Shown: positions 21,208 through 33,532, numbered from the stretch's first letter. The stretch: 64,000 bases of DNA from Rhodocollybia butyracea (GCA_015501585.1 JADNRY010000186.1:62001-126000), one strand, 5' to 3'. A program made the numbers and translations. Notes: generated from the letters alone by a model not told the origin.

Positions 21208-22959
21208 TCATCTCCTCACTTCCATCCCACCCCACTCCAAAATCCTGAACAACGACTCATCGCTCAGCTCATCCTTTCCATCAAGACCAACAACATCTCT
21301 CCATCTCTCCACCCCATCCACACCCCGCTCCGTAGCATTACTCCAAAGCCCACTTTCAACATCCGATACCGGCACACCTTTGAAGAGCATAAACACACGA
21401 ACGACGACATCCGGTTTCGGGAAGATGGTTAAAGGAGCGGCGCGCTCGTATGCGTTTTGGGAGACGAAGCGGACGGCGATATGGGTGTGTCTGTTGAACG
21501 AGGGAAGCCAGTAGCTGGAAACAGTGTGTTATTAGATTTTTTGGAACTTGAAGCTCTTGGATGTGGGATGTACGTACGTGATAAAGGAGGTACGAGCCTC
21601 AGTGTGAAGCCCTAGTTCCTTGAGCGCTGCGTCTAAATACTGTGTGACTCGGGAAAGAGGTAAGACGACGGAGATGCTATCGTTGTCTGAGAGGTCGCTG
21701 GATATGGGATCGAATCTATCCTCAGACTGTTGCTGTCCGGAGCGTGGTGAATCTGGGGGAGATAGAGGTAGTCCTTGTGTTCTATAAGGGTCTCTATGAA
21801 TAACTGGAGATGGAAAGGAAAGACGTGGCTTACGTGGCTTCCCAGTACAGATACGACACGTCGAGGCCGGTGCTTTTCTCTGTCATGGTCTGGTCTTGGT
21901 GCGTACAGACATTCCAGGTGACACATTCACCCGGGAGCTTTTCGAGTTGGTGAGGTTGTACTGGGACTACAGGATATACAGCAGAGAACTTCCAGTGCGG
22001 TACGAGTGATACAGTGACAGAAACATCCATTTCTTCGCGACCTTTTGGAGGAAAGACATAAATGACAGGTTTTCCGCCTACTTGTGCTTCAAGCACCTCT
22101 ATAACGTCTCCGTCTCTCATATTCATCTCCACAGGAGTCTTGTTAAAATCGATGAGACGACCTTTGTAGTGAAACCAAACGAGTCGACCATCTTGCTTTT
22201 GTTGAAAGTTCTCTAGGAACAGTCTTTTCAAGCTTCCGAGTTGTGAGTTGCCTTGGACTCTGACGAGTACGGTTTTGGATGCGTATTTCATAGTGAGGGT
22301 GATGTGTGCGAGTGAAGCTAACCCAATAGGCTGTGGTGGCGGGGCCAGAGCCACTGGCATCGGTTCTTGCTTCATCGTGGATGTGGTTGTGGTGCCACTA
22401 GATGGGACTGGTGGCACTGGCATCGGTTCTCGCTTCGGCGTGGATGTTATTGTGGTGCCACTCGATGGGACTGGTGGCACTGGCATCGGTTCTTGCTTCG
22501 GCATGGATGTTGTTGTGGTGCTACTCGATGGGACTGGTGGCACCGCCAGTAGATCGTGAGCAGCTCCTCGCGTTAGCACAGAGACCCTAGTAGTAAGCGG
22601 CATGATATGTGGCCATGCAGCGGAAGGAACCTCGATGCCGACTCCGCTTTCGCACTCAGGCAGGTCAGCTGTTTCAAAGATGACCTTTTGATTGCTATTG
22701 AGCTCGAAGCTCTCTCGAACAAGCCTGGTTGTTTCCTGTACATGCATAGACATTCAAATATTCAGTATTCCAAGATTCAAGGCGCTCAATGCGGTTTTAT
22801 AAACAAACATACTGCGTGCGAGTCTAAGAGTGATTTTGGTAGAACTATTTGACGCGTTTTATGCGTAAAGATTATACGTCCTGGTGGAGATTTATATGTT
22901 TTGAAAGGCTTTTTCTCATGGGAGCGTGTTGTTGTTGAGTTGGTGGTGTCCTTGGGCAT
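21208..22959 (-). CDS. SUMO-like-domain family protein, copy E (523 aa, intact; the longest-linker member)
   Basis: Exons 22959-22813, 22735-21834, 21793-21578 and 21514-21208 total exactly 524 codons. Layout: MPKDTTNS leader and GRIIFTHKTRQIVLPKSLLDSHA; ETTRLVRESFELNSN, DLPECESG, AAWPHIMPLTTRVSV; a linker with three 21-residue repeats (VPPVPSSGTT..KQEPMP); a SUMO-like domain (KYASKTVLVRVQ, RLVWFHYKGRLIDFNKTP, MNMRDGDVIEVLEAQVGG); then KPVIYVFPPKG and the C-terminal module through YLYWEA, the acidic ISSDLSDND stretch, TSFITYWLPSFNRHTHIAVRF and LFRILEWGGMEVRR. The internal QVGG is the diagnostic di-glycine. This is the best reference copy for the family. Its location and partners are unknown. 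Confidence 0.87.
22352..22540 (+). repeat. 63-bp in-frame tandem repeat x3 inside copy E linker
   Basis: The units start at 22352, 22415 and 22478 (cactggcatcggttct..). Each encodes, on the minus strand, one 21-residue Pro/Ser/Thr linker unit. Other family copies have one unit or diverged traces, so linker length varies by repeat number. Confidence 0.92.
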
Positions 22960-23069
22960 GGTAGGAGCACAAGAGGTTCGAACATGTGATGCGGCGTCTG
23001 CCGCTAGACGCCAATGCGAAGACTTGAGAACTCCAATAATATGAAGATACGTTCGAACAGGTATAAAAA

Positions 23070-24881
23070 CTACTCTACTTGTCTCCTCACTTCCATCCCT
23101 CCCCACTCCAAAACCCTAAACAACGATCCATCGCTCAGCTCATCCTTTCCATCAAGACCAACGACATCTCGCCATCTCTCCGCCCCATCTACTCCCCCTA
23201 CACCCCGCTCCGTAGCATTACCCCAAAGCCCACTTTCAATATCCGACTCTGGCACGCCTTTGAAGATCATGAACACACGAACGACGACATCGGGTTTCGG
23301 GAAGACGGTTAAAGGAGCGGCGCGTTCGTACGCGTGTTGAGAGACGAATCGGAGTGCGATGTGGGTGTGTTTGTTGAAAGAGGGAAGCCAGTATCTGGAA
23401 GAAGTATATCAATTAAGTAATTTTAAATGTGAGGGTTGAGATGCACATACGTGATAAAAGAGGTACGAGCCTCAGTGTGAAGCCCTAGTTCCTTGAGCAC
23501 TGCATCTAGATACTGTGTGATACGGGAAAGAGGTAAGACGACGGAGATGTGGTCGTTGTCCGAAAGGTCACTAGGTATGGGATCGAACCGCTCAGACTCA
23601 GACTGCCGCTCTCCGGGGCGCGGTGAGTCTGGTGGAGATGGAGGTAGTCCTTGCGTTCTAGAACAATCACTATCAGTATGAATGAACGGAGATCGACGAG
23701 ATGTAGGGTTTGTGAGAGAAAGATTCGGCTTACATTGCTTCCCAGTACAGGTACGACACGGTGAGGCCGGTGCTTTTCTCCGTCATAGTCTGATCTCGGT
23801 GCGTACGGACATCCCATGTAATGCACTCCTCCAGGGACTTTTCGAACTGGTGAGGCTGTACTGGAACCACAGGATATATCGCAGAGAACTTCCATTGCGG
23901 GACGAGCGATACAGTGACAGAAACATCCATCTCTTCACGTCCTTGTGGCGGAAAGACGTAAATGACAGGTTTTCCGGCTGTTTTAACCTTAAAAAACATT
24001 TACAATGTCTCCGTCTTTGATTCTTAAGGCTCGAGGGGTATGGTCACGGTGAATTCGGTAACCACCACAGCTGAAACGAAAGTCTTGACGATTGAGCATT
24101 GGAAAGCTGCTCGTGAACACATTCGCCAAGCATTTATCGAGGTCTGCATTCGCTCTAACTTCGAAGGGAACTGTCTTTGATTCATAAGCCATGAACAGGC
24201 CGATGTATGCGGATTTGACTGAAGACATCTGAGGTAGAGTCATCCGAGGTGGATCCTCTGGAGGGACCGGAACCAGTCCTTGCCTCGGCCTCGAAGTCGT
24301 GATGGTACTGGACGGAATAGGCGGTACTGTTGATGCATCTCGATGGACCTCCCGAGCCCGAGCCATCCGAGGTGGATCCTCTGGAGAGTAAGGCCGAGGG
24401 ACCGGAACCAGTCCTTGCCTAGGCCTCGAACTCGTGATGTTACTGGACGGAATCGGCGGTACCGTTAATGCATATCGATGGACCTCTCGTGTTTCCACAG
24501 AGATTCTAGTTATACCCGGTAGGACATGTGTCCATGTCACAGGCGGAACTTCGATTCTGACTCCATCATTGCATTCCGGGAGGTCCAATGTTTCAAAGAC
24601 GACCTTTACTCCATCATCATTGAGCTCAAAGACTTCGCGAACGAGCTTGGTCGTTTCCTGTATAAAAGAATCATTCAGGTCAAATTTCAAATAACACGAA
24701 ACAATAATGTGTTTCTGCAAAAAGAACAACATACGGCGTACGACTCTAAAAGTGATTTAGGAAAAGCCACTGGACGTGTTTTGTACGTGAAGACTACACA
24801 TGGTGGTGTAGATTCGTCTTTTTTGGCGGTGATTTTGCCATAAGGGCATATAGTCGTTGGCTTTGTAGTGTCCTTGGGCAT
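23070..24881 (-). CDS. SUMO-like family copy F, full length but with one apparent +1 frameshift
   Basis: Exons 24881-24735, 24657-23734, 23669-23451 and 23394-23070 total 1,615 bases, one more than a multiple of three. The extra base maps to a T6 run on the coding strand (A6 at 23991-23996). Upstream of it the frame reads IKDGDIVNVF then stop; downstream another frame reads KVKTAGKPVIYVFPP and continues to the end (MEVRRQVE). Apart from this, all parts are present. The di-glycine is AG here, not GG. The linker holds a duplicated PPIPSS..RPRQGLVPV block. Exon 1 is variant (MPKDTTKPTTICPYG .. VVFTYKTRPVAFPKSLLESYA). Either a sequencing error in the homopolymer or a true early pseudogene. Confidence 0.75.
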
Positions 24882-25373
24882 GGTGGTATATTCAGAAGAT
24901 TGTTTGTACATGTGACCCTTGTGCCACTTGACTCATCCAATAATTCCAATTTTCTTAGCAACGAATCGTCCTCACGACTACGCAGCTATCACTCGTCCAC
25001 CTTCAAAGCCAAACATTGCCGCTGTTACCTGCGCATGAAGATGGTCGGTTACACACTGAGATTTCTGTTCGAATAAAGCTCAATCCAAGTTCAGTTTACT
25101 AGAAAAAGGTACTTATCGTCGATCCACAATCGACAAGTCCGGTAGGTATACAAATTAATTGTAAAAGATACATTTCCACGAGACACGAAAACCAAATACT
25201 TTACTGTGACTTTGACCTTCCTCCCTTAGCCTATTTCCTTCCACACATCCTCTAGAGCTAAACACGTACCTTCCGTCCGAACTCCACGCCACTCTCCCCC
25301 GTGGCGATGGACGACAGACACGTTTCGGAATATTGTCTGACAGAAAGGTCGACAAATATAGTATCAACTCACA
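24882..25373. other. Spacer between copies F and G
   Basis: About 490 bp with no gene recognised. It ends with the family 3'-end motif of copy G. Confidence 0.4.
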
Positions 25374-27075
25374 TCATCTCCTCACTTCCATCCCTCCCAC
25401 TCCAAAACCCTGAACAACGACTCATCGCTCAACTCATCCTTCCCATCAAGCCAACAACATCTCTCCATCTCTCCACACCCGCCATACCCCGCGCTGCAGC
25501 ATTACTCCAAAGCCCACATTCAACATCCGACTCTGGCACGCCTTTGAAGATCATGAACACGCGAACGACGACATCGGGTTTCGGGAGGATGTTTAAAGGC
25601 GCGGCGCGTGCATACGCGTTTTGGGAGATGAATCGGAGTGCGATGTGGGTGTGTTTGTTGAACGAGGGGAGCCAGTACCTGGAAGAAGTATATCAATTAA
25701 GTATTTTGGAGGCACTTCGATGTGAGGATTGAGATGTACATACGTGATAAAAGAGGTACGAGCCTCGGTGTGAAGCCCTAGTTCCTTGAGCGCTGCGTCT
25801 AGATACAGTGTGACTCGGGGAAGAGGTAAGACGACGGAGATGTTGTCGTTATCTGAGAGGTCGCTGGATATAGGATCGAATATGGGGCCGAATTCCTCAG
25901 AATCAGATTGTTGCCGTCCGGAGCCCAAACGTGGTGAATCGGGTGGAGATGGAAGTCTTCCTTGTGTTCTATAAGAATCTCTATCAGCATGAATAGACAG
26001 AGAAAGACTCGGCTTACGATGCTTCCCAGTACAGATATGACACCGTAAGGCCGGTGCTTTTCTCCGTCATAGTCTTGTCTCGATGCGTGCGTACATCCCA
26101 TGTCACGCATTCTCCCGGCATCGACTTTACCAATTGGCGAGGCTGTACGGGGACCAGGGGATATATCGCAGAGAACTTCCACTGCGGCACGAGCGATACG
26201 CTGACAGAAACATCCATTTCTTCACATCCCTTCGGAGGAAAGATATAGATGATGGGTTTTTCAGCTACCCGATCCTCAAACACCTCCATAACGTCTATCA
26301 TTTTCCGCTTCGCAGGGGGATTGCTCTCGAGCACATCTATAACGTCTCCATCTACCATATTCAACTCTATTGGGGTCTTATCAAAATCAATCAGACCACC
26401 TTTATAGTGGAAGCGAATGCCTCTACAATCGCGGTCGAAGCCCTTCGTGAATACTTTCTTCAGGCTCCTGACTTTTGCCTTCCTTGAGACGCTGACGGTT
26501 GCGGTTTTAGATGCGTAGGACATGGTGAGGGTGATGTGGGTGGGTGAAGTTAACACGGCACTGGAAGATTCTGGAGGCGCTAAAGGTACTGAAATCGATT
26601 CCTGCGTCGGTGCGGATGTAGTTGTGGTGGTGTCACTCGATGGGACTGGTGGTACTACTACTGGTACTGGATCCTGGGCCTGAGGAGCTTCTCCGACTCG
26701 GGTTGCCACAGAGATCTTGGTCACAAGCGGTATGAAGTGTGTCCATGCCACAGCGGGCACTTCGATACTGGCTCCGTTTTCGCACCCGGGGAGGTCAGTT
26801 GTTTCAAAGATGATCTTTTGATCGCTGTTGAGCTCGAAGATCTCTTGAACGAGTTTCGTTGTTTCCTGTATATCAGTGTATAGACATTCATATTCAATAT
26901 TCAAGGTCAACAATATTTACAAACAAGGACAACATACCGCGTGCGATTATAAAAGTGATTTTGGTAGAGCCATTTGACGCGTTTTGTAGGTGAAGACTAT
27001 GTGTCCTGTGGCTTTTTTGAAGGACTTTTTGCCCTGAGAGCTCGGAGTTGTTGGTTTGGTGGTGTCCTTGGGCAT
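25374..27075 (-). pseudogene. SUMO-like family copy G, inactivated by a nonsense codon and frameshifts
   Basis: Exon 1 (27075-26938) is normal up to MALPKSLL, then has TAA (26949-26947) where sister copies have GAA; the protein would stop after 42 residues. Exon 2 (from about 26864 to 26018) is open throughout. Its SUMO-like domain is followed by an insertion (SNPPAKRKMIDVMEVFEDRVAEKP) that replaces the di-glycine. The later exons (25980-25744, 25678-25374) are recognisable, but one-base losses give VVGLMGRMS then stop, and another loss precedes the final GMEVRR. Because exon 2 is intact, decay must be young, or an internal start is used. Confidence 0.87.
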
Positions 27076-27539
27076 GACGGTGAGAGCAGAGCAGAGAGAG
27101 CGGCAATGATCTTCGAACGGACATGTGATTCCACGGCGTCAATTCACTTCGCTGATAAGATATTATGTGTTCGGCTATCGATGAATAGATGAGTAAGGAG
27201 TTCTGCGAAGGACGCGTCGACGATGTCTAATCTCATTTCGGCGTGCTTGCCTGGGGAGTATCTCCGTGAAAAAAAACTGCTTGAGGCTTGGTTAATGGTT
27301 GTCCAAAAGAAAATGGCAGTACTAGTGCCATACGCGAGCCAAGCTGTAACGTATATACGAGTCCTGAGATGGGTGGGAGGACGAGCGAGTATATACACGA
27401 TGTCTAATCAGAGGAGATAAGATCAGATGAAGTAGGATGAAGTGCCGAAAATCACCGAACCGGGATAGGACGACGTTGACCATTGAAAAACCGCCCAAGA
27501 ATTTCGGGGGCGCCTCTGCCAGGAGCCTTGTCGCGAACT

Positions 27540-27880
27540 TACTCACTACTACTACTTGTATACGCCAATGCAGATTCTGATAAAGATACATTCCACCAGA
27601 TATAAAAACTACTCGTAGTCCGATTTAACCTTCCCCTTCCCAACGCCCCAACATCATCATATCCCCTAATCACCCCTAATCCCAAACTCGCCTTCGAATT
27701 CAGTACATTCAACTTGCTCCCGCCGACCTCGTGCCACTCGACATCCACCTCCCGTACGGGGGTGTCCTGCACCTTCGCGAGGAGCACGAGCTCGACGTCG
27801 AACATCCACGAGGGGAGGTGTTGGTGCGAGAGGGGTTTCCGGGCGGCCGGGCAGGAGAATAGTTTGACAAACATATCATC
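27540..27880 (-). pseudogene. ALG5 3'-end fragment (duplicate)
   Basis: The minus strand encodes HQHLPSWMFDVELVLLAK and PVREVDVEWHEVGGSKLN, near-identical to the last exon of ALG5 at 33989-34348. It breaks off upstream within that exon and has small indels near the end. The downstream spacer (gatgcagattc / ataaagatacattcca..ataaaaactact) also matches the intact locus, so the duplication covers gene end plus spacer. Confidence 0.87.
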
Positions 27881-27884
27881 ATCA

Positions 27885-28995
27885 TCCTCTCATCTCCTCA
27901 CTTCCATCCCTCCCCACTAAACAACGAATCATCGATCATCTATCATCACTCAACTCATCCTTTACATCAAGCCCTCTCCATCTCTCCATTCCTGCCACAG
28001 GCCCGTCCCAAAGCCTACGTTCAACATCCTGGCACGCCTTTGAACAGCATGAACACGAACGACGGCATCAGGTTTCGGGGGGACATTCATAGACACCGCG
28101 CGTGCGTACGCGTGTTGAACATTGAGAGACAAAGCAGAGTGTGATGTGGATGATGGGTTTTTCAGCTACTCGATCCTCAAGGCCTCAAAGGCCTCAAGTC
28201 CAAAGGCTCCAGCTTCAAGCACATCTATAACATCCCCGTCTCTCATACTTATCTCCGTAGGAGTCTTGTTAAAATCAATAAGACTACCGTTGTAGCGGAA
28301 CCGAATGCCCTGGAGATTCCGCCCGAAGCTCTTCGTGAATGCTTTCTTTAAGGTTCTGACTTTTACATTCCTTGGGATGGTGACGGTTGCGAATTTGGAG
28401 GCGTAAGATAGGGTGAGGTTGATTTGTGTGGATGGAATTGGGGTGGAAGGTGTTGGAGCTGGTAGAGGCACTGGAAATGGAATGGGTTCTTGCTTTGGCG
28501 TGGAAGTGGTTGCGGTGCTACTCAACGGGACTGCCAGTGGGCCTGATGGCAATGCTGGCGCTGATACTGGTACTGGATTCTGAGGAGCTTCTCGCGTTAC
28601 GACAGAGATCCTGATTACAAGCGGCAATAAATGTGTCCATGCCGCAGGCGGAACCTCGATGCTAATTCCGTTTTCGCACTCGGGGAGATCAGCTGTTTCG
28701 AAGATGATCTTTACATCGTTATTGAGCTCGAATGTCTCTCGAACAAGCTTGGTTGTTTTCTGTAAAGATATCCAATATCCAAAATCAGCAATACGAAGAA
28801 AGGTGAGTCTGCAAAACGACATACCACATGCGATTCCAAAAGCGATTTAGGTAGAGCCATTTGACGGGTGTTGTACATGAAGATTATGCGTCCTGTACGT
28901 TCCCGTGCCGGTGAAGCTTGTAAAGGTTTATCTTTTTTAGCACGTTTTTTGCCGCGGGAGCGTTTAGCTTTCGACTTGGTGGTGTCCTTGGGCAT
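27885..28995 (-). CDS. SUMO-like family copy H, short form (254 aa) with decayed 3' remains
   Basis: Exon 1 (28995-28825, MPKDTTKSKAKRSRGKK .. MALPKSLLESHV) and exon 2 (28759-28166) give an open 254-residue protein. It holds the N-terminal region, Pro-rich linker and SUMO-like domain (LSYASKFATVTIP, GIRFRYNGSLIDFNKTPTEISMRDGDVIDVLEAG) and ends EAFEALRIE with no di-glycine. Beyond the stop, 28165-27885 contains a few bases of the KPII segment fused to a heavily deleted last exon, ending in the usual tcatctcctcacttccatcc. It is probably a deletion derivative; possibly still a short expressed protein. Confidence 0.7.
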
Positions 28996-29004
28996 GGCAG
29001 TTTG

Positions 29005-29050
29005 CGGACGAGAGGAAGGAAGGAAGGAAGGAAGGAAGGAAAGAAGGAAG
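29005..29050 (+). repeat. (GGAA)n microsatellite in copy H promoter
   Basis: About ten GGAA/GAAG units just upstream of the copy H start. Shorter relatives of this run sit at the same place upstream of copy I (about 33860-33890). Confidence 0.75.
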
Positions 29051-29149
29051 GGGAAAGAGAGCGGCAATGTCAAACGGACATGTGATGCGGCGGAATCGGT
29101 TCACTTCGCCGCAGCCGTGTACTATTAGTTCAGTTGTACAGATTCAATA

Positions 29150-29440
29150 AAGAGCTAGCAACTACAACCAAACTTCCAAAAAAAGCGTCGGGGTATCAAT
29201 GGTGTCCATTAATCGCAAAGGAGCCGAATCATGTCGATATCAGTAGCATGCGCCTGAATTCACTGTATCTGTAGGGATGACGAGAAGATTTTGCGAAATC
29301 TAGAGTCTTGAGCAGTACGTGGACGAGAAGAGACGTGGAAGACGAATGGAATGAGCTGGCACGTGAGCCATGGGAAATACGGCAGCGCGGTCTGGTGACT
29401 GGATTAGCCATAATTCGCGAGACCGAAGAAAAGGCGTTCA
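29150..29440 (-). pseudogene. ALG5 5'-end fragment: promoter and exon 1 duplicate
   Basis: Matches 35262-35520 of the intact locus: actacaaccaaac, aaaaaagcgtcggggtatcaatggtgtccat (exon 1, reading MDTIDTPTLF), then promoter blocks agcatgcg, gacgagaagattttg and aatgagctggcacg. It ends inside exon 1, where copy H promoter sequence takes over. Together with 27540-27880 it brackets copy H, showing that a gene copy and ALG5 pieces were reshuffled together. Confidence 0.82.
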
Positions 29441-31252
29441 CATAAGTACTCAAGCCTCAAGGGGCTTAGTATGATCCCAGATAGTCCCCAACTCTGACCG
29501 AAGGTAGGAAAATAACGTACGATCGGGAAAAAACCTAGAAGTTCGAACAAGGAAATATATTCGAGTCCAAACGGGTTACTGAGCTATTATCCAACTGTTA
29601 TCTCGCTTTCTCCATGCGCTTTGCCTTCATTGTAGCCAAAATGAACGATGTTTTCAAAGATGTTTGTGCTTCGGTACTGCTGTGGGCAAGATCTGTGTGC
29701 GATTTTTTCGAGTCAAGCATTTTAAAACTGTGCGCTTTAAGTTTTCGTCCAGTCACCTTTTTTTTAGCTTGTCTTCTACAATTGTTCAGACACGGGAAGC
29801 TGTGATTCAATCTCCAAGTTTCAAGTCCAGGAGCTCTTAGACACCCATCCACGGGGCCGTAAATTGGTGCACACACACTTGTATGTACGCATCCTGCAGA
29901 AAACTTCTAGGTAGCAGCGACTCATCAGAGATGTCGGACATCTCCAAGTTGAGCGCTGGTCCATAACCCCTGTTTCATCATGATCAGCTGGAATGATGAA
30001 CTTTTGACTTATACCTGTTCACGGGTATTACAATGACAATACAATGAACATGATATCACTGTGATATCATGTTCATCACAACCTCCATATCTTAATTTCC
30101 AAGCTTTTCGAGCCTGTGATATCCTTGTATCATACCTTTCTGCAAAACAGAGTAGAGTGTTTTTTACAATGATCTTCTGTGTGCTTGAAAGTGTCGGCAA
30201 AGCCCCTGTTTGGTCAAAGTAGCTATAGCCGCACAATAAAGTGCTCAATCAGTAACAGCACTATCTGCAAAACCTGGGACAAGCAATGGGCTTCTATAGC
30301 AGCCATGGCATACTAGCCCTGATCAGCAAAACGTGGGTGAGCTGGAGCCGTTGTCAGGCACCATACAGCCATTTCCAGCGGCTCCCAGTGGCCCCAGCGC
30401 TGTAGAGTGCTGGAAAGCGGCTTCCCGTCCATACACGTTTTGCTGATTGGCAACCCAGAGCAGTTCAGAGCGCTCTATAGCCAGTACCCTTGCTCTGGGG
30501 TGTGAATAGCAATTGAATAGAACTGCTCCGACCAAGGCTCCGATCAAAACCCAGGTTTTGCAGACGACCAGCATCTAACTTGTCTTCTGACTTCTGACTT
30601 CAAAGTCCTCATGATGTGATATTACCATTGCCATCACTATCTGTTGAGGTTGCACATACCCCAACTCCCAAACCTATCATGATCTGTTTATAGTCTTACA
30701 GATGCTATCATAATTCTGAGTCTCCAATGTTCTACAACATTTGCCATCTACTTCGCTATCACTTCCATCACCATTTACTGTCTACACTAGTTCCATCATA
30801 CTGTGGTCAGGAGTCTTGTTCAGTTGTACTTGTTGGATTTCTGTTAGGAAATCTGGTGTGTTCAACCAGGCGGTCAGGCCTGTGATCTGGCGACAGGTAG
30901 TAAGTGCAGTTGAACAAGGTATTAGATGCCTTGCAAACGCATGAGTACTACGGTACTAAGTACTTGCTAGCTTATATACTGTACCTAGTGTATATAGTAT
31001 CACTAATATAATAAGTATACAGACATACAAACATACCGATCCGGCTACCTAATCTCCAGAGTTTTGCCGGAGCTATATGACATCGGTAGATATACAACAG
31101 TAGTACCTACTAGTAATGATCTATATTATATATGTAGCGCTTTTGCATCAACCATCAACCATCAATATCCGAACTATGCGGGTATATAGTCTCCACTTAA
31201 ATATTCTTTTTGTGGTTGTCCAGTTTGTGTTCAATCATTGACTTCCTCTTAT
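29441..31252. other. 1.8 kb without a recognised gene; contains one strong palindrome
   Basis: AT-rich with several short open frames of no recognisable content. See the palindrome entry. Confidence 0.35.
30044..30076. repeat. Perfect 16-bp inverted repeat with 1-bp centre
   Basis: atgaacatgatatcac, t, gtgatatcatgttcat: both arms match completely. No adjacent terminal-repeat element or gene explains it. Confidence 0.9.
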
Positions 31253-33291
31253 ATGACTGCACTTGTCCCACTTGACAACCTTCTTGGTGCCGCTTTCATT
31301 GGCATTATTCTGTCAACAGTGTAAATAGTTTGCCCTATTGCGGGAGCTTACTGAATCCTGATTGACTCATCCTTGTGCCCAATACTCATAGAATATATGG
31401 AGTAACTTGTCTCCAGGTTTACCAGTACTTTATCCATCACTCGTACAGGGATACCACATTACTGAAGATTTTTGTAAGTCTGTTTGTGTCAATTACTTAC
31501 TGATCACTTACTTTGCTTTACTGCTGCAGGTTGCTTTACTATGGTAAAATTGAGAGTGAATCATAAAAGCTTAATATTGACTAGATTCTCTTTCCAGGAC
31601 CATTGATAGCTTTCATGTTGCACTTTTAGCCACCTTTTACTATGAATATACTGTCACCAACTTTGGCGACTATATTTTCCTGTCCAAGGTCAACTGGTAA
31701 GTCATGTTTCATCGTATGGATCAAATAATTTCTGATGGCTATGCTATCTAAAGGCCTCTCATGGCAAGTGATCATTCAAGTGTCTGTGCTACTACTGAAG
31801 TGTCAGGTCATACAGACTCAGGTCGTGTTGGCTGTAAGCTTCTTCTTGGAAGCTGAGAGATAAATACTAAACAACTATCAATTACAGGATACTATTACAA
31901 TTATGGTCCAAATGTAAGTCTTCCTAACCTTGCAATATATGTTTGGGAGATTTGATATAAAACCCCAGGTTTTTTGCATACCGGGTCTACCTCTGTGAGT
32001 AGCAAACCGATTGAATCAAACCTGATGATATATATTACCATCTAGTAAGCAACAAGCAAATCGTTATCCCAGTTGTGATAGTTAGTCAACACTTACAGCA
32101 AAATCTATGCCCATCTCATGCTTTCTCATTTAGTTTTTTGTTGGTCTTGGTCAACTTGGTGAGTCTGCTGCATTATTTGAATTGACACTGTGACTCATGT
32201 TTATTATACATATAGCATTAGCAATAGGTGAATGAAACATATAATGTGTGTTTTCAGCGATTGATTGATTGATTGATTACTTTTTGTTAAAAGTATATGT
32301 GGCAAAGGCGTGAGTACTCATCAAGTTTGATGGTGATATGTATTACCAACTTCCATTTTCCCCAGCGAGCAAGTTGAATTAATCTCAGAAATAGGAAAAA
32401 TTACAGTTGAGTTTTGTCCTGTGATCGACTCGCACTGCGCAGATGTTTGTGCTGATTAACACCCGTTCAGAGATTTGGCATTGGCGCACTTGCAATTGAC
32501 ATTTCCGGGGATGCCATTGTCACAATTGCAATGATATATTATCTATGGAAAAACAAGTCATCATTTAAGCGGTATGCACTACTCTTTCAACCCTTGTTAA
32601 CCCTTGTTACTACTGCTGCACATTATAAATAGAACGAATAGTCTTGTAAACACCCTTGTTACTTATAGTTTAAACACTGGCAAGTGCTGTGCATTCCATC
32701 TGTATTGTTCATAACTCATTCAAAGGTTGTCTTAGGCCTGCTCACAACGTAATTATACACAATTGACTCTCAGCACTGATTGTCAGTGATTGAATCCTTT
32801 TCATGGCAGGGTCTTTACCTTTGTCTGCCTGGTCTTGGTGTGGATCTTCTGCTATCCAGATGTTCTCTAGGCTGATTTATGACATGGCCCAGTTTGCAGT
32901 TATGCCCAACAATAACCTTATCTATTCTGTCTTCTACTTTATTGAAGTTCGCTGTAAGTCATTCCCGACAACTGCAACTGTTTGAACTCACAATAATGTC
33001 AACAAAGTCTACTGTTGTTCTTTGATGTCAATGTATGTTGCCTATTTGTTTGGCTGTCTGTTTTGATCTTGATTTTTCCGTAGTCTCAACTCACGAACAG
33101 CTCTCAAAGAGGGAAGGAGTAATATTGTCAATGTATCTACTTTTCAGACTACTGACCTGCCAAGTCATGGCGAAAGTGAGCTGTTAGAGATGAATGCCCC
33201 TAGGATAGTGGGATGGATGGCCTCCAACAAAAGCCAGGGTGTTGACCTTGAACTCAATGAGGTTGATGTCATTCGAAGCGGCTCAAAGTAA
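31253..33291 (+). CDS. DUF6534-type multi-span membrane protein gene, intron-rich (some exon joins uncertain)
   Basis: Starts MTALVPLDNLLGAAFIGIILSTV, spliced to IYGVTCLQVYQYFIHHSYRDTTLLKIF, then VALLW and TIDSFHVALLATFYYEYTV. Later exons read FFAYRVYL, NKQIVIPVVIVS, RFGIGALAIDISGDAIVTIAM, TNSLVNTLVTYSLNTG, MAQFAVMPNNN and SLNSRTALKEG. The last exon (QTTDLPSHGESELLEMNAP .. VIRSGSK) ends at 33291. This order of helices and the late NSRxAL motif is that of the DUF6534 family of mushroom membrane proteins, whose function is unknown. There are at least nine introns, most with clean GT-AG ends. Around 31750-31830 the helix expected there (VIIQVSVLLLKCQVIQT) lies in a different frame from my splice join, so either I have misplaced a boundary or the gene is decaying. 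Confidence 0.62.
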
Positions 33292-33532
33292 TGTACTCTT
33301 GTCAGTCTGTGGTAGTAAAAATGTGGTGCTATGTGTCAGCCTGAGTGGCTGTCAATCTGAACTTTTGTCCAAACCTCAAACCTGAACCCCAGGATAAGGA
33401 CTCTGGATGGCACAAGTCTGGGTCCAGTAAACCCGGAGTCCGGACCCACGGCACAGGTGCTGGCGACCTGCCACACTGTACATTTACCTACATTATAGAC
33501 TCTTACTTAAGGCTCGACATTGTCAACAATCG

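Noticed and set aside
22248..22590. Trp/His/Cys-rich plus-strand ORFs over the 63-bp repeats
   Set aside because: They are the complementary reading of the Pro-rich linker of copy E; their periodicity comes from the repeat.
27540..27880. A second functional ALG5 gene
   Set aside because: Only the end of the last exon is present, with indels; the catalytic motifs are absent.
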